Below, in pieces: positions 6,436 to 6,500 of a stretch of DNA of 6,500 nt. Within the stretch, counting starts at the first letter, position 1, and each line of letters begins with the position of its first letter. Source of the DNA: Lentisphaeria bacterium (lineage in GTDB: Bacteria; Verrucomicrobiota; Lentisphaeria; JABSQK01; UBA12247); assembly GCA_003477185.1 (NCBI GenBank), contig DMTJ01000178.1, positions 1 through 6,500 on the forward strand. Reading direction: 5' to 3'. The notes under the pieces were generated by a model. That model was not told the origin of the DNA. It made no database searches and saw nothing but the letters and a program-made list of their open reading frames with translations. Made by a program: the position numbers and the translations under genes.

Positions 6436-6500
6436 GGCGGCAGTCCGTCGAACAGCTCAGTGACGCTCCAGACAGGCGCAGCTGAACATCCCCATCAGCA

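Noticed and set aside
6458..6500. Possible C-terminus of a convergent minus-strand gene (a TGA at 6460-6458 closes a short open frame)
   Set aside because: Only about 14 codons are visible, with no recognisable sequence, so coding cannot be supported.

Overview
The window holds two large divergent genes around a short shared promoter region. It looks like bacterial signalling DNA from a moderately GC-rich genome. Three features suggest the PVC group, most likely Planctomycetota: a Hanks-type kinase fused to a formylglycine-generating-enzyme (FGE)/sulfatase-modifying-factor domain, a receiver-DUF4388 (PATAN) protein, and an MJ0042-like zinc ribbon inside a signalling protein. This assignment rests on domain style only; there is no rRNA or other phylogenetic marker here. 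No RNA genes, mobile elements or CRISPR arrays were seen.

Left part (1-4042, minus strand): one uninterrupted reading frame of at least 1347 codons, cut by the left edge of the window. Its parts in order are an intact Ser/Thr kinase domain, a second kinase-like domain with several altered catalytic residues, one transmembrane helix, a Pro-rich linker, about 550 residues containing seven regularly spaced (~79-residue) helical, TPR-like repeats, and the first half of an FGE-sulfatase domain. The predicted topology is kinases in the cytoplasm, and repeats plus FGE domain outside the inner membrane.

Middle (4043-4245): the divergent intergenic region. It carries a plausible sigma70-type promoter for each gene, a Shine-Dalgarno sequence for each, and a small inverted repeat inside the leftward promoter spacer.

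Right part (4246-6414, plus strand): a complete 722-residue soluble protein. It has an atypical receiver domain, a DUF4388/PATAN domain, a winged-helix-like segment, a small-GTPase-like domain that has lost its nucleotide-binding motifs, a Cys4 zinc ribbon, and a disordered charged tail ending in a short acidic helix-like segment. Bases 6415-6500 contain a small stem-loop and no supported gene.

The pair can be read as a membrane receptor kinase and a multidomain cytoplasmic adaptor or output protein under divergent control. The architecture is read from the sequence; the functional link between the two is inference.
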